A DNA stretch of 13,911 bases from an uncultured Actinomycetes bacterium (GTDB taxonomy: Bacteria > Actinomycetota > Actinomycetes > S36-B12 > UBA5976): positions 1-13,911 of the forward strand of contig CALBND010000019.1 of assembly GCA_937896305.1 (NCBI GenBank). Direction: 5' to 3'. A program made the position numbers and the translations under genes. Below, one piece after another: positions 6,726 to 12,967 of the stretch. A model generated the notes under the pieces. The model did no database searches, was not told the origin of the DNA, and saw only the letters and a list, made by a program, of their open reading frames with translations. Numbering within the stretch: the stretch's first letter is position 1; every line of letters begins with the position of its first letter.

Positions 6726-6752
6726 TCCTGCTTATAGGGTGATTCTTTTTTA
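6718..6752 (+). repeat. Imperfect direct repeat, copy 2 (upstream of YcnI-like gene)
   Basis: This is the second copy of the element at 6262-6298, about 456 bp downstream. It begins within the last codons of the NTF2-like gene (TTAACTGA includes its stop codon) and ends 39 nt before the YcnI-like ATG 6792. The distance to the downstream start is 11 nt greater than for copy 1, close to one helical turn. Confidence 0.75.
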
Positions 6753-6779
6753 AACTTAATCTTCATGGAGTAAACCTGA

Positions 6780-6785
6780 TACGCT
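6780..6785 (+). promoter_or_regulatory. -10 like element of the YcnI-like gene (leaderless type)
   Basis: TACGCT (TAnnnT) ends 6 nt before ATG 6792. TGATAC at 6777-6782 is an overlapping alternative. No Shine-Dalgarno sequence is visible at the right distance. Confidence 0.4.
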
Positions 6786-6791
6786 CTGCTC

Positions 6792-7319
6792 ATGATTATT
6801 GAAAATAAAATTCGTAAAACTTCCCGACGTTCAAGCATTCTGCTTGTGGCCTGCCTGTTTCTAAGTTACGCCCCGAGTGCTCAAGCCCATGGCACCCTTA
6901 ACCTCTATGGTGAGAACGCAATCGCTGGCAAAAAAGGTGTACTTACTCTGACCATTCCTCATGGCTGCGCCGCTGGCACGACAACAACGAAGATAGTAAT
7001 GAAGTTGGATAAAACTTGGCGGAATGTAAAACCCAAAGCGGTCGTCGGTTGGGATAGTTTAGTTGAACGCTCTGCAAGTGGACGATGGATTCTTACCTGG
7101 AACGCAACTGCGGGCGGATTGCCAAACACTGATTCAGGTGATTTTCCAATCGCTGTTCGTTGGCCCAGCAAGTCAGGCATTTATAACACTCCAACTGCTC
7201 AGTATTGCGAAACACAATTGATGGATTGGAAAGATCCATTCAATTCCGCAGCTGATGGAGATCAGGCTTACCCAGCCACATACCCAGTACCTCGAGTGAA
7301 GGTTCGCTCTAAAGGTTGA
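6792..7319 (+). CDS. Exported YcnI-like protein (DUF1775), probable copper-binding
   Basis: This 175-residue protein has a twin-Arg-free signal peptide: basic start, hydrophobic core SSILLVACLFLSY, and cleavage site APSAQA|HG after residue 32. The mature protein would begin with His33. In Bacillus YcnI an N-terminal His forms a mono-histidine Cu(II) brace, and conservation of a His directly after the cleavage site fits that. Other DUF1775 landmarks are TIPHGC (54-59), the T-rich strand after it, FPIAVRWPS (118-126) and Cys139 near the end, which could pair with Cys59. It lacks the C-terminal membrane anchor found in some relatives. The usual copC/copD partners are absent from the neighbourhood. 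Confidence 0.8.
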   Translation: MIIENKIRKTSRRSSILLVACLFLSYAPSAQAHGTLNLYGENAIAGKKGVLTLTIPHGCAAGTTTTKIVMKLDKTWRNVKPKAVVGWDSLVERSASGRWILTWNATAGGLPNTDSGDFPIAVRWPSKSGIYNTPTAQYCETQLMDWKDPFNSAADGDQAYPATYPVPRVKVRSKG

Positions 7320-7577
7320 GAAAAGATTTTCTCGTTTTGGATTTAATCAACTGATTCAAGTTTAGATTCTTTAATCTTGATTGGGCTAAAGAATATTTTA
7401 GAGCACAAACCTTTTCAACTGCAGCTACGTTGCATTAAATAATTTCCACAGAGTGATCTATAAAGTCTTGGGCCATTTTTGTTTTTCAGGGTGTCTCAAT
7501 TTAAGTGCCCTACATATTACTCTCTTGTTAAATTTTATATATTTTTAAAATTTATACTTATTTAGGTGTAATGGGTG
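7320..7577. other. Intergenic region with weak hairpins and an AT-rich palindrome
   Basis: No gene is supported here. Right after the YcnI-like stop there is a short inverted pair, GAGAAA/TTTCTC (7318-7323 and 7328-7333), followed by GTTTT. A second one, ATTCTTTA/TAAAGAAT (7366-7373 and 7387-7394), is followed by TTTT. Either could be a weak terminator, but both stems are AT-rich. The 3' part is very AT-rich and contains the palindrome at 7529-7554. Confidence 0.4.
7529..7554. promoter_or_regulatory. AT-rich 9-8-9 palindrome upstream of the flavoprotein gene
   Basis: TAAATTTTA (7529-7537) and its exact complement TAAAATTTA (7546-7554) are separated by 8 nt. It lies about 25-50 nt before the -10 like hexamer of the flavoprotein gene. 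It could be a regulator site or an upstream AT-rich promoter element. In so AT-rich a stretch chance is also possible. Confidence 0.35.
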
Positions 7578-7583
7578 TACGTT
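7578..7583 (+). promoter_or_regulatory. -10 like element of the flavoprotein gene (leaderless type)
   Basis: TACGTT ends 6 nt before ATG 7590. It favours ATG 7590 over the in-frame GTG at 7575, which would place the start codon before the -10 element. Confidence 0.4.
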
Positions 7584-7589
7584 GAAAAT

Positions 7590-8990
7590 ATGAAAAACTT
7601 TGATGTTGTCGTTTTAGGTGCTGGATCTGCTGGTGAAGCTGTTGCAAAAAATTTAGCTGCTGCAGGCAAAAGTGTTGCTTTAGTTGAGAAACTTCGCGTT
7701 GGTGGGGAATGTGCTTATATTTCGTGTATGCCAAGTAAGGCAATGCTTCGAAGTGCCCAGGTAAGAACAATTGCCAAAAATCTGCCCGTCTTAGGTGCGG
7801 CAGTTAAAGATCCTGATTTAGGAAATGACTTTGAAGCGTTTCAACTTGCTGCTAGACGTCGAGACGAGATTGCCTCTCAACGCAATGACAAATCTGCAGC
7901 AGCTGCGATAAAGGAAGCTGGAATTGAATTATTTCGAGGCGAAGGAATAATCACTAGTGCAGAAAGTTTAACTGTTAATGGCGAAACATTGACTTGGACT
8001 GATCTCATAATTTCTACTGGATCGCAAGCAAGTATTCCTAAAATTGACGGCATTTCAACTATTGATTATTGGCGAAGTGATCAAGCTTTATCAGCATCTC
8101 AAGCCCCAATTTCTTTGGCAATAGTTGGCGGCGGACCAGTTGCTTGTGAACTTGCTCAAATATTTTCTCGCTTTGGTACAACCACAACGATCATCGAATT
8201 TGGTGCCCAATTGGCAAGTGCAGAACCTGTCGAGATTGCATCAAGACTTGCTGCCAATTTGGAAGAAGATGGGGTAACAATTTTTCTTAATTCTGAAGTC
8301 GTAAAAGTCGAATTAACTCCAGAAAAAAAGTCTCGGCTAACTCTTTCTAGTGGGGAGTCTCTTGAATTTCATCAAGTAATTATTGCCACTGGTCGCCATC
8401 CTCAAACATCTGGTTTGGATCTATCACTTCTAGGAATCCAATTAGGTAAAAAAGGCGAAATCCAGATTGATGATGAGTGTAAAGTTTTAGGAAAGACTAA
8501 TGTGTGGGCAGCAGGAGATGTTACTGCGATTGCTCCATTTACTCACACGGCAAATTATCAAGCACGTGTGATTACTGAAAATATTATTGGTTCAAAGCGT
8601 AAAGCAAACTATCTAGCAATACCTCGTGCAATCTATACAGATCCACCAGTGGCAAGTGTAGGAAATCTAAAAAGCGAAGGTAAGACAACTGAAATTGCAA
8701 CTTCTCAAATTGAACTTTCAGAAGTTTCTCGCAACGCAACAGATGGCGAGAATGGGGGATTGCTGATCCTTGCTGCAAATATGGCTACAGGAGTTTTAGT
8801 TGGCGCATCTGCTATTGGTCCCCATGCTGATGAATGGATGAGTGAAGCAACACTTGCCATAAGAGCTGAAATTCCTTTATCGCTATTAGTTGATCTAGTT
8901 CACGCATTTCCAACCTTTAGCGAAGCTTTCGAAACGCCTTTGCGCGATCTTGATCGTCAACAAAAAATATTTAAATCAGAATCCAAATAG
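7590..8990 (+). CDS. FAD-dependent pyridine nucleotide-disulfide oxidoreductase (LPD/MerA-like fold)
   Basis: This 466-residue protein has the class I disulfide-reductase layout. It has an FAD-binding GAGSAGEA (10-17) and a redox pair Cys41/Cys46 in GGECAYISCMPSK. A second Rossmann motif VGGGPVACE (179-187) has Glu203 at the end of its second strand, suggesting NAD(H). FAD motif WAAGD (306-310), YTDPPVASVG (349-358) and a dimerisation domain follow. In lipoamide dehydrogenase and glutathione reductase the C-terminal H-P-T-x-x-E supplies the catalytic base. Here the segment is HAFPTFSE (438-445), with Phe440 in place of that His, although Glu445 is kept. It is therefore unlikely to be a standard lipoamide dehydrogenase, and no lipoyl-enzyme genes are nearby. 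Substrate unknown. Confidence 0.85.
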   Translation: MKNFDVVVLGAGSAGEAVAKNLAAAGKSVALVEKLRVGGECAYISCMPSKAMLRSAQVRTIAKNLPVLGAAVKDPDLGNDFEAFQLAARRRDEIASQRNDKSAAAAIKEAGIELFRGEGIITSAESLTVNGETLTWTDLIISTGSQASIPKIDGISTIDYWRSDQALSASQAPISLAIVGGGPVACELAQIFSRFGTTTTIIEFGAQLASAEPVEIASRLAANLEEDGVTIFLNSEVVKVELTPEKKSRLTLSSGESLEFHQVIIATGRHPQTSGLDLSLLGIQLGKKGEIQIDDECKVLGKTNVWAAGDVTAIAPFTHTANYQARVITENIIGSKRKANYLAIPRAIYTDPPVASVGNLKSEGKTTEIATSQIELSEVSRNATDGENGGLLILAANMATGVLVGASAIGPHADEWMSEATLAIRAEIPLSLLVDLVHAFPTFSEAFETPLRDLDRQQKIFKSESK

Positions 8991-9203
8991 CTATATTTTA
9001 AAGATTGCATTGTCTGAAGAAAACTTGAAATTTGTGAAGCGAGTGCCACAGTGAAGTAGTTATACAGTCAGCAATGCATATTAAAAGAATCACGTTTATT
9101 AAAAGAGTCCTCCCAAAGTAAATCATGTGGGAAGAAAAAATAGCTATTAAACTGTAAATATCTAGTATAATCTAAAAAGTAAAGTGTAGGGATTCAATCA
9201 ATT
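8991..9203. other. Convergent intergenic region, no gene seen
   Basis: This AT-rich stretch separates the plus-strand flavoprotein gene from the minus-strand photolyase gene. I find no convincing terminator; CCCA/TGGG arms at about 9113-9131 are too short. A TATAAT at 9166-9171 on the plus strand points into the photolyase gene but has no good -35 and no downstream open frame beyond ten codons. Confidence 0.5.
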
Positions 9204-10676
9204 TCAGATGATTCCTTGTTCTAAACCAGTCAATACTTCTTGAGCTCGCACCTTTAGTTCGGGTAGATCACTAAGTCGATTCAAGCCAAATACTTGTTGG
9301 CTCATGCGATGGTTTTTAATAAATACTTCCTTATGCCGATCAAGAAAATCCCAATACAAAGTCGTAAAAGGGCATGCGTCTTCACCAATCCGAAGTTTTG
9401 GGTTATAAACACAAGGTTTGCAGTAGTTAGACATTCGAGAAATGTAAGCACCACCTGCTGCATAAGGTTTTGTCATCATGATTCCACCATCTGCGTGAAC
9501 ACCCATACCTATAACGTTTGGCACCATAACCCATTCGGTGGCATCGATAAAAACTTCACGCATCCAATCTAGAAAAGCTTGGGGATTAGTGCCTGTTATT
9601 AGTGCAAGGTTTGAAAGCAGCATCAACCTTGGAATGTGATGAACCCAAGCACGGTTTTGAATATCGGTAACTGTTTCTTTCATACAATTCATCTGGGTTG
9701 CTTGAGGGTTTGTAAATAGTGGCAGCAGTTTTCGATTAGCTTTTAATTGGTTGTTTTCACGGTAATCTGATTTAAGAAACCAATACATGCCATTAACATA
9801 TTCGCGCCATCCAATTATTTGTCGAATAAAACCTTCGGCAGATTCGATAGGGATCTTGCCGGTGTTAAATGCTTTTAATGCAGCTTGAGTAACTTCACTT
9901 GGATGTAGTAGTCCATTGTTTAAATAAGGAGAAAGCAAAGAATGATGCAAAGCCCAGTTATCTGTGGTCATGGCATCTTCAAGTGGACCAAATTCAGCAA
10001 AGTGATTTTTGATAAAGTTTTTTAATTGATCTTGTGCTCCTTGGCGGGTAGTGGCCCAGGTAGTAGTTGGAGTGTGGCCGATTTCTTTTGCCACTTGTAG
10101 GTCAAGATCATCTGTTTTGTGTTCTAAATACTTTGGACCTTCATATTTTTTAGGTGGGGGCAGACGGTTTTCTTTATCAAAGTTCCAGGATCCACCTATT
10201 GGATCTTTTCCATCCATCAAAATATTTAAACGAACACGTTGCTTTCTGTAAAAGCTTTCCATCACATAACTTTTTTGAGCATCAGCCCACTCCTGAAATA
10301 AAGATCGGGGGGTTAAGAAGAAATCGTTATCAACAAAATTCACCCCATAGTTTTTTAGTGCATCAAACTGCCTAAAAGACGATGGTTCAGCACAAATCAG
10401 TGGAAGTTTTTTGTATTTTTCTTGAATTATTTTCAGTCCATCAATTGTTGCGGCAGCTTTTATATATTCAACTTGAAACCCTTCATCTTTAAGTAATTGT
10501 GCAAAGTGGCGGGCACTGGAGATCAGAAAAAATAGCCGTTCTTTATGCCAATTACGCCCCGTAGTCATTCGAGCACTTTCAATCATTGCAATGACATCAT
10601 TTTTTGGATCACTATCTTTGAGTGCACCAAAATTGCGATGTAAATGATCAAAAGGAATATAGATAATACGTTTCAT
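9204..10676 (-). CDS. phrB: Iron-sulfur photolyase/cryptochrome, PhrB (FeS-BCP) class, probable (6-4) photolyase
   Basis: This 490-residue protein belongs to the deoxyribodipyrimidine photolyase-related family (N-terminal PF04244 type). Four cysteines, Cys331, Cys419, Cys422 and Cys435, have spacings of 88, 3 and 13, the same as the four [4Fe-4S] ligands of Agrobacterium PhrB (350, 438, 441, 454, from memory). The pair His346-His347 in WVHHIPRL aligns with the PhrB His-His pair thought to act in repair of (6-4) photoproducts. PhrB uses FAD plus a 6,7-dimethyl-8-ribityllumazine antenna. ATG 10676 has GGAAG about 12 nt upstream. It follows msrB by 117 nt on the same strand; no clear promoter is seen in the gap. 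A bacterial cryptochrome-type signalling role is an alternative. Confidence 0.9.
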   Translation of the reverse strand: MKRIIYIPFDHLHRNFGALKDSDPKNDVIAMIESARMTTGRNWHKERLFFLISSARHFAQLLKDEGFQVEYIKAAATIDGLKIIQEKYKKLPLICAEPSSFRQFDALKNYGVNFVDNDFFLTPRSLFQEWADAQKSYVMESFYRKQRVRLNILMDGKDPIGGSWNFDKENRLPPPKKYEGPKYLEHKTDDLDLQVAKEIGHTPTTTWATTRQGAQDQLKNFIKNHFAEFGPLEDAMTTDNWALHHSLLSPYLNNGLLHPSEVTQAALKAFNTGKIPIESAEGFIRQIIGWREYVNGMYWFLKSDYRENNQLKANRKLLPLFTNPQATQMNCMKETVTDIQNRAWVHHIPRLMLLSNLALITGTNPQAFLDWMREVFIDATEWVMVPNVIGMGVHADGGIMMTKPYAAGGAYISRMSNYCKPCVYNPKLRIGEDACPFTTLYWDFLDRHKEVFIKNHRMSQQVFGLNRLSDLPELKVRAQEVLTGLEQGII

Positions 10677-10793
10677 TTATTTTTTCTTCCAAAATCTGTG
10701 CAGCATGTGTTCAACGATATGGCGCAGATTGGTTTTTGGTGGCAAACAATTCTGAATTATTGTTACCCCTTAAAGTCTAGATTTTTATTTAAA

Positions 10794-11225
10794 CTATTCA
10801 GCTTTTGTTAAACAAACGGCATTGATGCAATAGCGAAGATCAGTTGGGGTTTCAAAACCTTCACCAGCAAATACGTGTCCTAAGTGTGAACCACAATTAG
10901 CACATCTAACTTCAGTTCTTAAACGACCAAGAGAAGTATCAGCTATTTCAATGATGGCATCTTTTGCCAAAGGTGACCAGAAAGATGGCCAACCGCAACG
11001 AGAATCAAATTTTTCATTTGAAGTAAAAAGGTTAGCCCCACATCCTCTGCAGGAGTAAGTTAAATTTTCACCTTTTTCTAATTCGCCACTCCAAGCTGGT
11101 TCTGTTCCAGCTTCACGCAAAACGTGATACTCAAATTCACTTAAATCTTTTTGCCATTGCTCTTCGGTTTTAACTACCGGATAACTCTCACCATCTGGTT
11201 TTAGGTTAGAAATTTCTTCACTCAT
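10794..11225 (-). CDS. msrB: Peptide-methionine (R)-S-oxide reductase MsrB
   Basis: This 143-residue protein is full length for the family and has no signal peptide, so it is probably cytoplasmic. Zinc-binding CxxC pairs are Cys59/Cys62 and Cys108/Cys111. The catalytic cysteine is Cys133 in RYCIN, and Cys77 in SRCGWPSF is at the usual resolving position. It reduces the R epimer of methionine sulfoxide in oxidised proteins using thioredoxin. An additional Cys138 replaces the usual Ser/Ala of the INSASL motif. Its ATG is 2 nt after the stop of the pyrimidine reductase gene and has no strong ribosome-binding site, so translation is probably coupled. Confidence 0.95.
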   Translation of the reverse strand: MSEEISNLKPDGESYPVVKTEEQWQKDLSEFEYHVLREAGTEPAWSGELEKGENLTYSCRGCGANLFTSNEKFDSRCGWPSFWSPLAKDAIIEIADTSLGRLRTEVRCANCGSHLGHVFAGEGFETPTDLRYCINAVCLTKAE

Positions 11226-11227
11226 GA

Positions 11228-11980
11228 TTAGAATTTACGCCCTGGAAGTAAATAGCGCAACAGCAATGTTTGTTCGGCCTGTAGTATCTGAATGGGAGTT
11301 AATTCTTTAATAATTTGGAAAGCACTTCCATGTAAAACGTGATCTAAGTCGGGAGAACCGGAGATAAAGGGCACAATAGATAGAGCGATTTCATCTAAAA
11401 CGTTATTGGCCACCAAGCCATGAAGTAATTGTGGCCCACCTTCGCACACCACTTTGTTGAGAAATCTTCTAGTTAAATCATCTTTCACACTTGATAACAC
11501 CACTTGGCGCTGCCCAGTGAAAACAAACTCTGCCAAACCCAAAAAGTTTTTTAGTTTACTTTCATTATCTTGATGGGTATAAATTAAGGGCAGTTCATTA
11601 TCAACTCTAGTTTTTAGCCACTCTTTGGTGATTGAAAGCTCATTTGAAACAATCGCAACTCTTGGTTTGGGGGTCATTTTTAATGATTTTCTGACTTCAG
11701 CATTTTCTGCATTAATTTTTATATTCAAATAAGGTGCACTCATAGCAGTTTTAGCGCCAACTAAAATCAAGTCACACAATTGACGCAAATTTCTAAAAAC
11801 TTCCTTATCTCCAGGAGTCGATAAATTAGCGGCACTTCCTGAAGCATCCGTAATTGATCCGGTTAAATCTTGAACCATGCTGGCTCTAACCCAGAATTTG
11901 TTGGGCCAGGAATACAACTCTTTAAGATCTGCCCCGATAAGAGACTTCTCAGGCTTTGGCAAAATTCGCAATAAGTTCAT
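11228..11980 (-). CDS. Pyrimidine reductase family protein (RibD C-terminal / DHFR-like domain)
   Basis: This 250-residue protein has the RibD-C reductase fold. VRASMVQDLTGSIT (31-44) corresponds to the usual SLDG strand, FRNLRQLCDLILVGAKT (62-78) carries the nucleotide-binding LVGAxT, and CEGGPQLLHGLVANNVLDEI (179-198) is the hallmark EGGP motif. Such proteins reduce the ribosylamino-pyrimidine in riboflavin synthesis, giving the precursor of 5-amino-6-ribitylaminouracil. No deaminase domain is attached, and no other rib gene is near. The canonical Asp-Gly of SLDG is Thr-Gly here, so activity may differ. It heads a unit with msrB. The start at ATG 11980 has only a poor -10 (CAAAAT, 6 nt upstream). 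Confidence 0.8.
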   Translation of the reverse strand: MNLLRILPKPEKSLIGADLKELYSWPNKFWVRASMVQDLTGSITDASGSAANLSTPGDKEVFRNLRQLCDLILVGAKTAMSAPYLNIKINAENAEVRKSLKMTPKPRVAIVSNELSITKEWLKTRVDNELPLIYTHQDNESKLKNFLGLAEFVFTGQRQVVLSSVKDDLTRRFLNKVVCEGGPQLLHGLVANNVLDEIALSIVPFISGSPDLDHVLHGSAFQIIKELTPIQILQAEQTLLLRYLLPGRKF

Positions 11981-12049
11981 TTGACCATTTTGTCACCAAT
12001 TAGCAATATCTATTCATTCAAATGGTGGGGTTTCTGCTTCTTTTGGGGG

Positions 12050-12055
12050 TATTAT
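12050..12055 (+). promoter_or_regulatory. -10 element of the exported-protein gene (leaderless type)
   Basis: TATTAT ends 7 nt before ATG 12063. The G run between them (GGGGGC) is too close to the ATG for a normal Shine-Dalgarno role. Confidence 0.5.
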
Positions 12056-12062
12056 TGGGGGC

Positions 12063-12908
12063 ATGAATCAAAAAATCAAATTAACTGGATTTTTAACCAC
12101 ACTACTTATATGTGCAGCTGTTGCAATATCTCCAGCTAGCGCAGCACCAAGTGCTAGCCAGCAAGCTAAAATCTCAGCTGTCTTTAAAGCCATTGCATCT
12201 AGTAATCCATATCAAATGAGTAAGGCCAGTAAGAATGTTTCAAGTTCTGCACTGTTAGCCCTAAATATGGCCCAAAATTATTACGCTACCGAAAAATATT
12301 TCAGAAGTGTCACAACCAATACTGCAAGACCCTTAAACAATAGTCCTGCCCCAGCAGCAGCAGGTAAGGCAAAAATTAGTATAGGAAAAGTGGTTTTAAC
12401 TACCGCTGTTCCAGGATTTAGTGGGACCTACACAGATTTTAAATTCAATAAAAGTGGAAAAATAACTTCTTGGTCCATTAAGTCCACGGGGGGAAGCAAA
12501 ATCAGTTTGGCTTCCAAAATGAAAGAGCTTCCTAAAGTTAATTGGTCTTTAGCCAATGACATCAAGGCCATTTACTGGGGCAAAGGAATGCAACTAGATT
12601 CTGGTGTCGTATTTGAAGACTCATTGGGTCGAAAAATCTTTCAAGTGCAGATGAAAAATGTTTCCATTGGCCCTAAATCATTTTCGGCAACCTTAGGCAA
12701 ATATCAGTCACCTGATCGAAAGCTTTATGCTCTCTCAGCTGAACCAGTTGGCTGCTTCGATGCTGGCCAAGTTGTCTATTTCACAGGAGTAGTGGCCAAA
12801 GAAGCCATTGTGGCTAGTGGAATTCGAGGAATTTTGGAGATTCCGATGTCTAATAGTTGTGATTCCACCCAAGATGACTCACGCCTTGAGGTAACGATCA
12901 AACCCTAA
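12063..12908 (+). CDS. Exported protein of unknown function
   Basis: I do not recognise this 281-residue protein. It begins with a clear signal peptide (basic MNQKIK, hydrophobic core to about residue 22, cleavage near SPASA|A at 27-28). The mature part has a helical Ser/Ala/Lys-rich stretch (about 30-90), a short Ala/Pro linker near SPAPAAAG, then a region of apparent beta strands (about 105-281). Two cysteines near the end, in VGCFDAG and NSCDS, could form a disulfide. There is no lipobox, C-terminal anchor or sorting signal. It is divergent from the pyrimidine reductase gene and 59 nt ahead of the M23 peptidase gene, separated by a hairpin and a new promoter. A cell-envelope role is only an inference from its signal peptide and neighbour. 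Confidence 0.8.
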   Translation: MNQKIKLTGFLTTLLICAAVAISPASAAPSASQQAKISAVFKAIASSNPYQMSKASKNVSSSALLALNMAQNYYATEKYFRSVTTNTARPLNNSPAPAAAGKAKISIGKVVLTTAVPGFSGTYTDFKFNKSGKITSWSIKSTGGSKISLASKMKELPKVNWSLANDIKAIYWGKGMQLDSGVVFEDSLGRKIFQVQMKNVSIGPKSFSATLGKYQSPDRKLYALSAEPVGCFDAGQVVYFTGVVAKEAIVASGIRGILEIPMSNSCDSTQDDSRLEVTIKP

Positions 12909-12934
12909 CCCCAAAATGCCCGACTTGGGGGTTA
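12906..12934 (+). terminator. GC-rich hairpin between the exported-protein and M23 peptidase genes
   Basis: TAACCCCAA (12906-12914) pairs with TTGGGG-G-TTA (12925-12934) with one bulged G and a 10-nt loop. It begins at the stop codon. No U-tract follows, so it is not a classical intrinsic terminator. It could be a factor-dependent end, a stabilising 3' hairpin, or part of the promoter region of the next gene. Confidence 0.4.
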
Positions 12935-12954
12935 CGCCAGGGGTAGGGGGTTGG

Positions 12955-12960
12955 TAGGGT
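12955..12960 (+). promoter_or_regulatory. -10 like element of the M23 peptidase gene (leaderless type)
   Basis: TAGGGT ends 7 nt before ATG 12968. TTACGC at 12932-12937, 17 bp upstream, is a possible weak -35. AAGG at 12963-12966 is too close to the ATG to be a normal ribosome-binding site. Confidence 0.4.
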
Positions 12961-12967
12961 CGAAGGC

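Noticed and set aside
7575..7589. GTG start for the flavoprotein at 7575
   Set aside because: ATG 7590 gives the standard N-terminus directly before the FAD-binding strand, and a TAnnnT hexamer ends 6 nt before it.
7590..8990. Calling the flavoprotein lpd or merA
   Set aside because: It lacks the His-Pro-Thr base of lipoamide dehydrogenase and has neither a MerA N-terminal HMA domain nor a C-terminal vicinal Cys pair.
9294..9572. Plus-strand open frame opposite the photolyase C-terminus
   Set aside because: It is antisense to the Fe-S cysteine region of a strongly supported gene and has no independent evidence.
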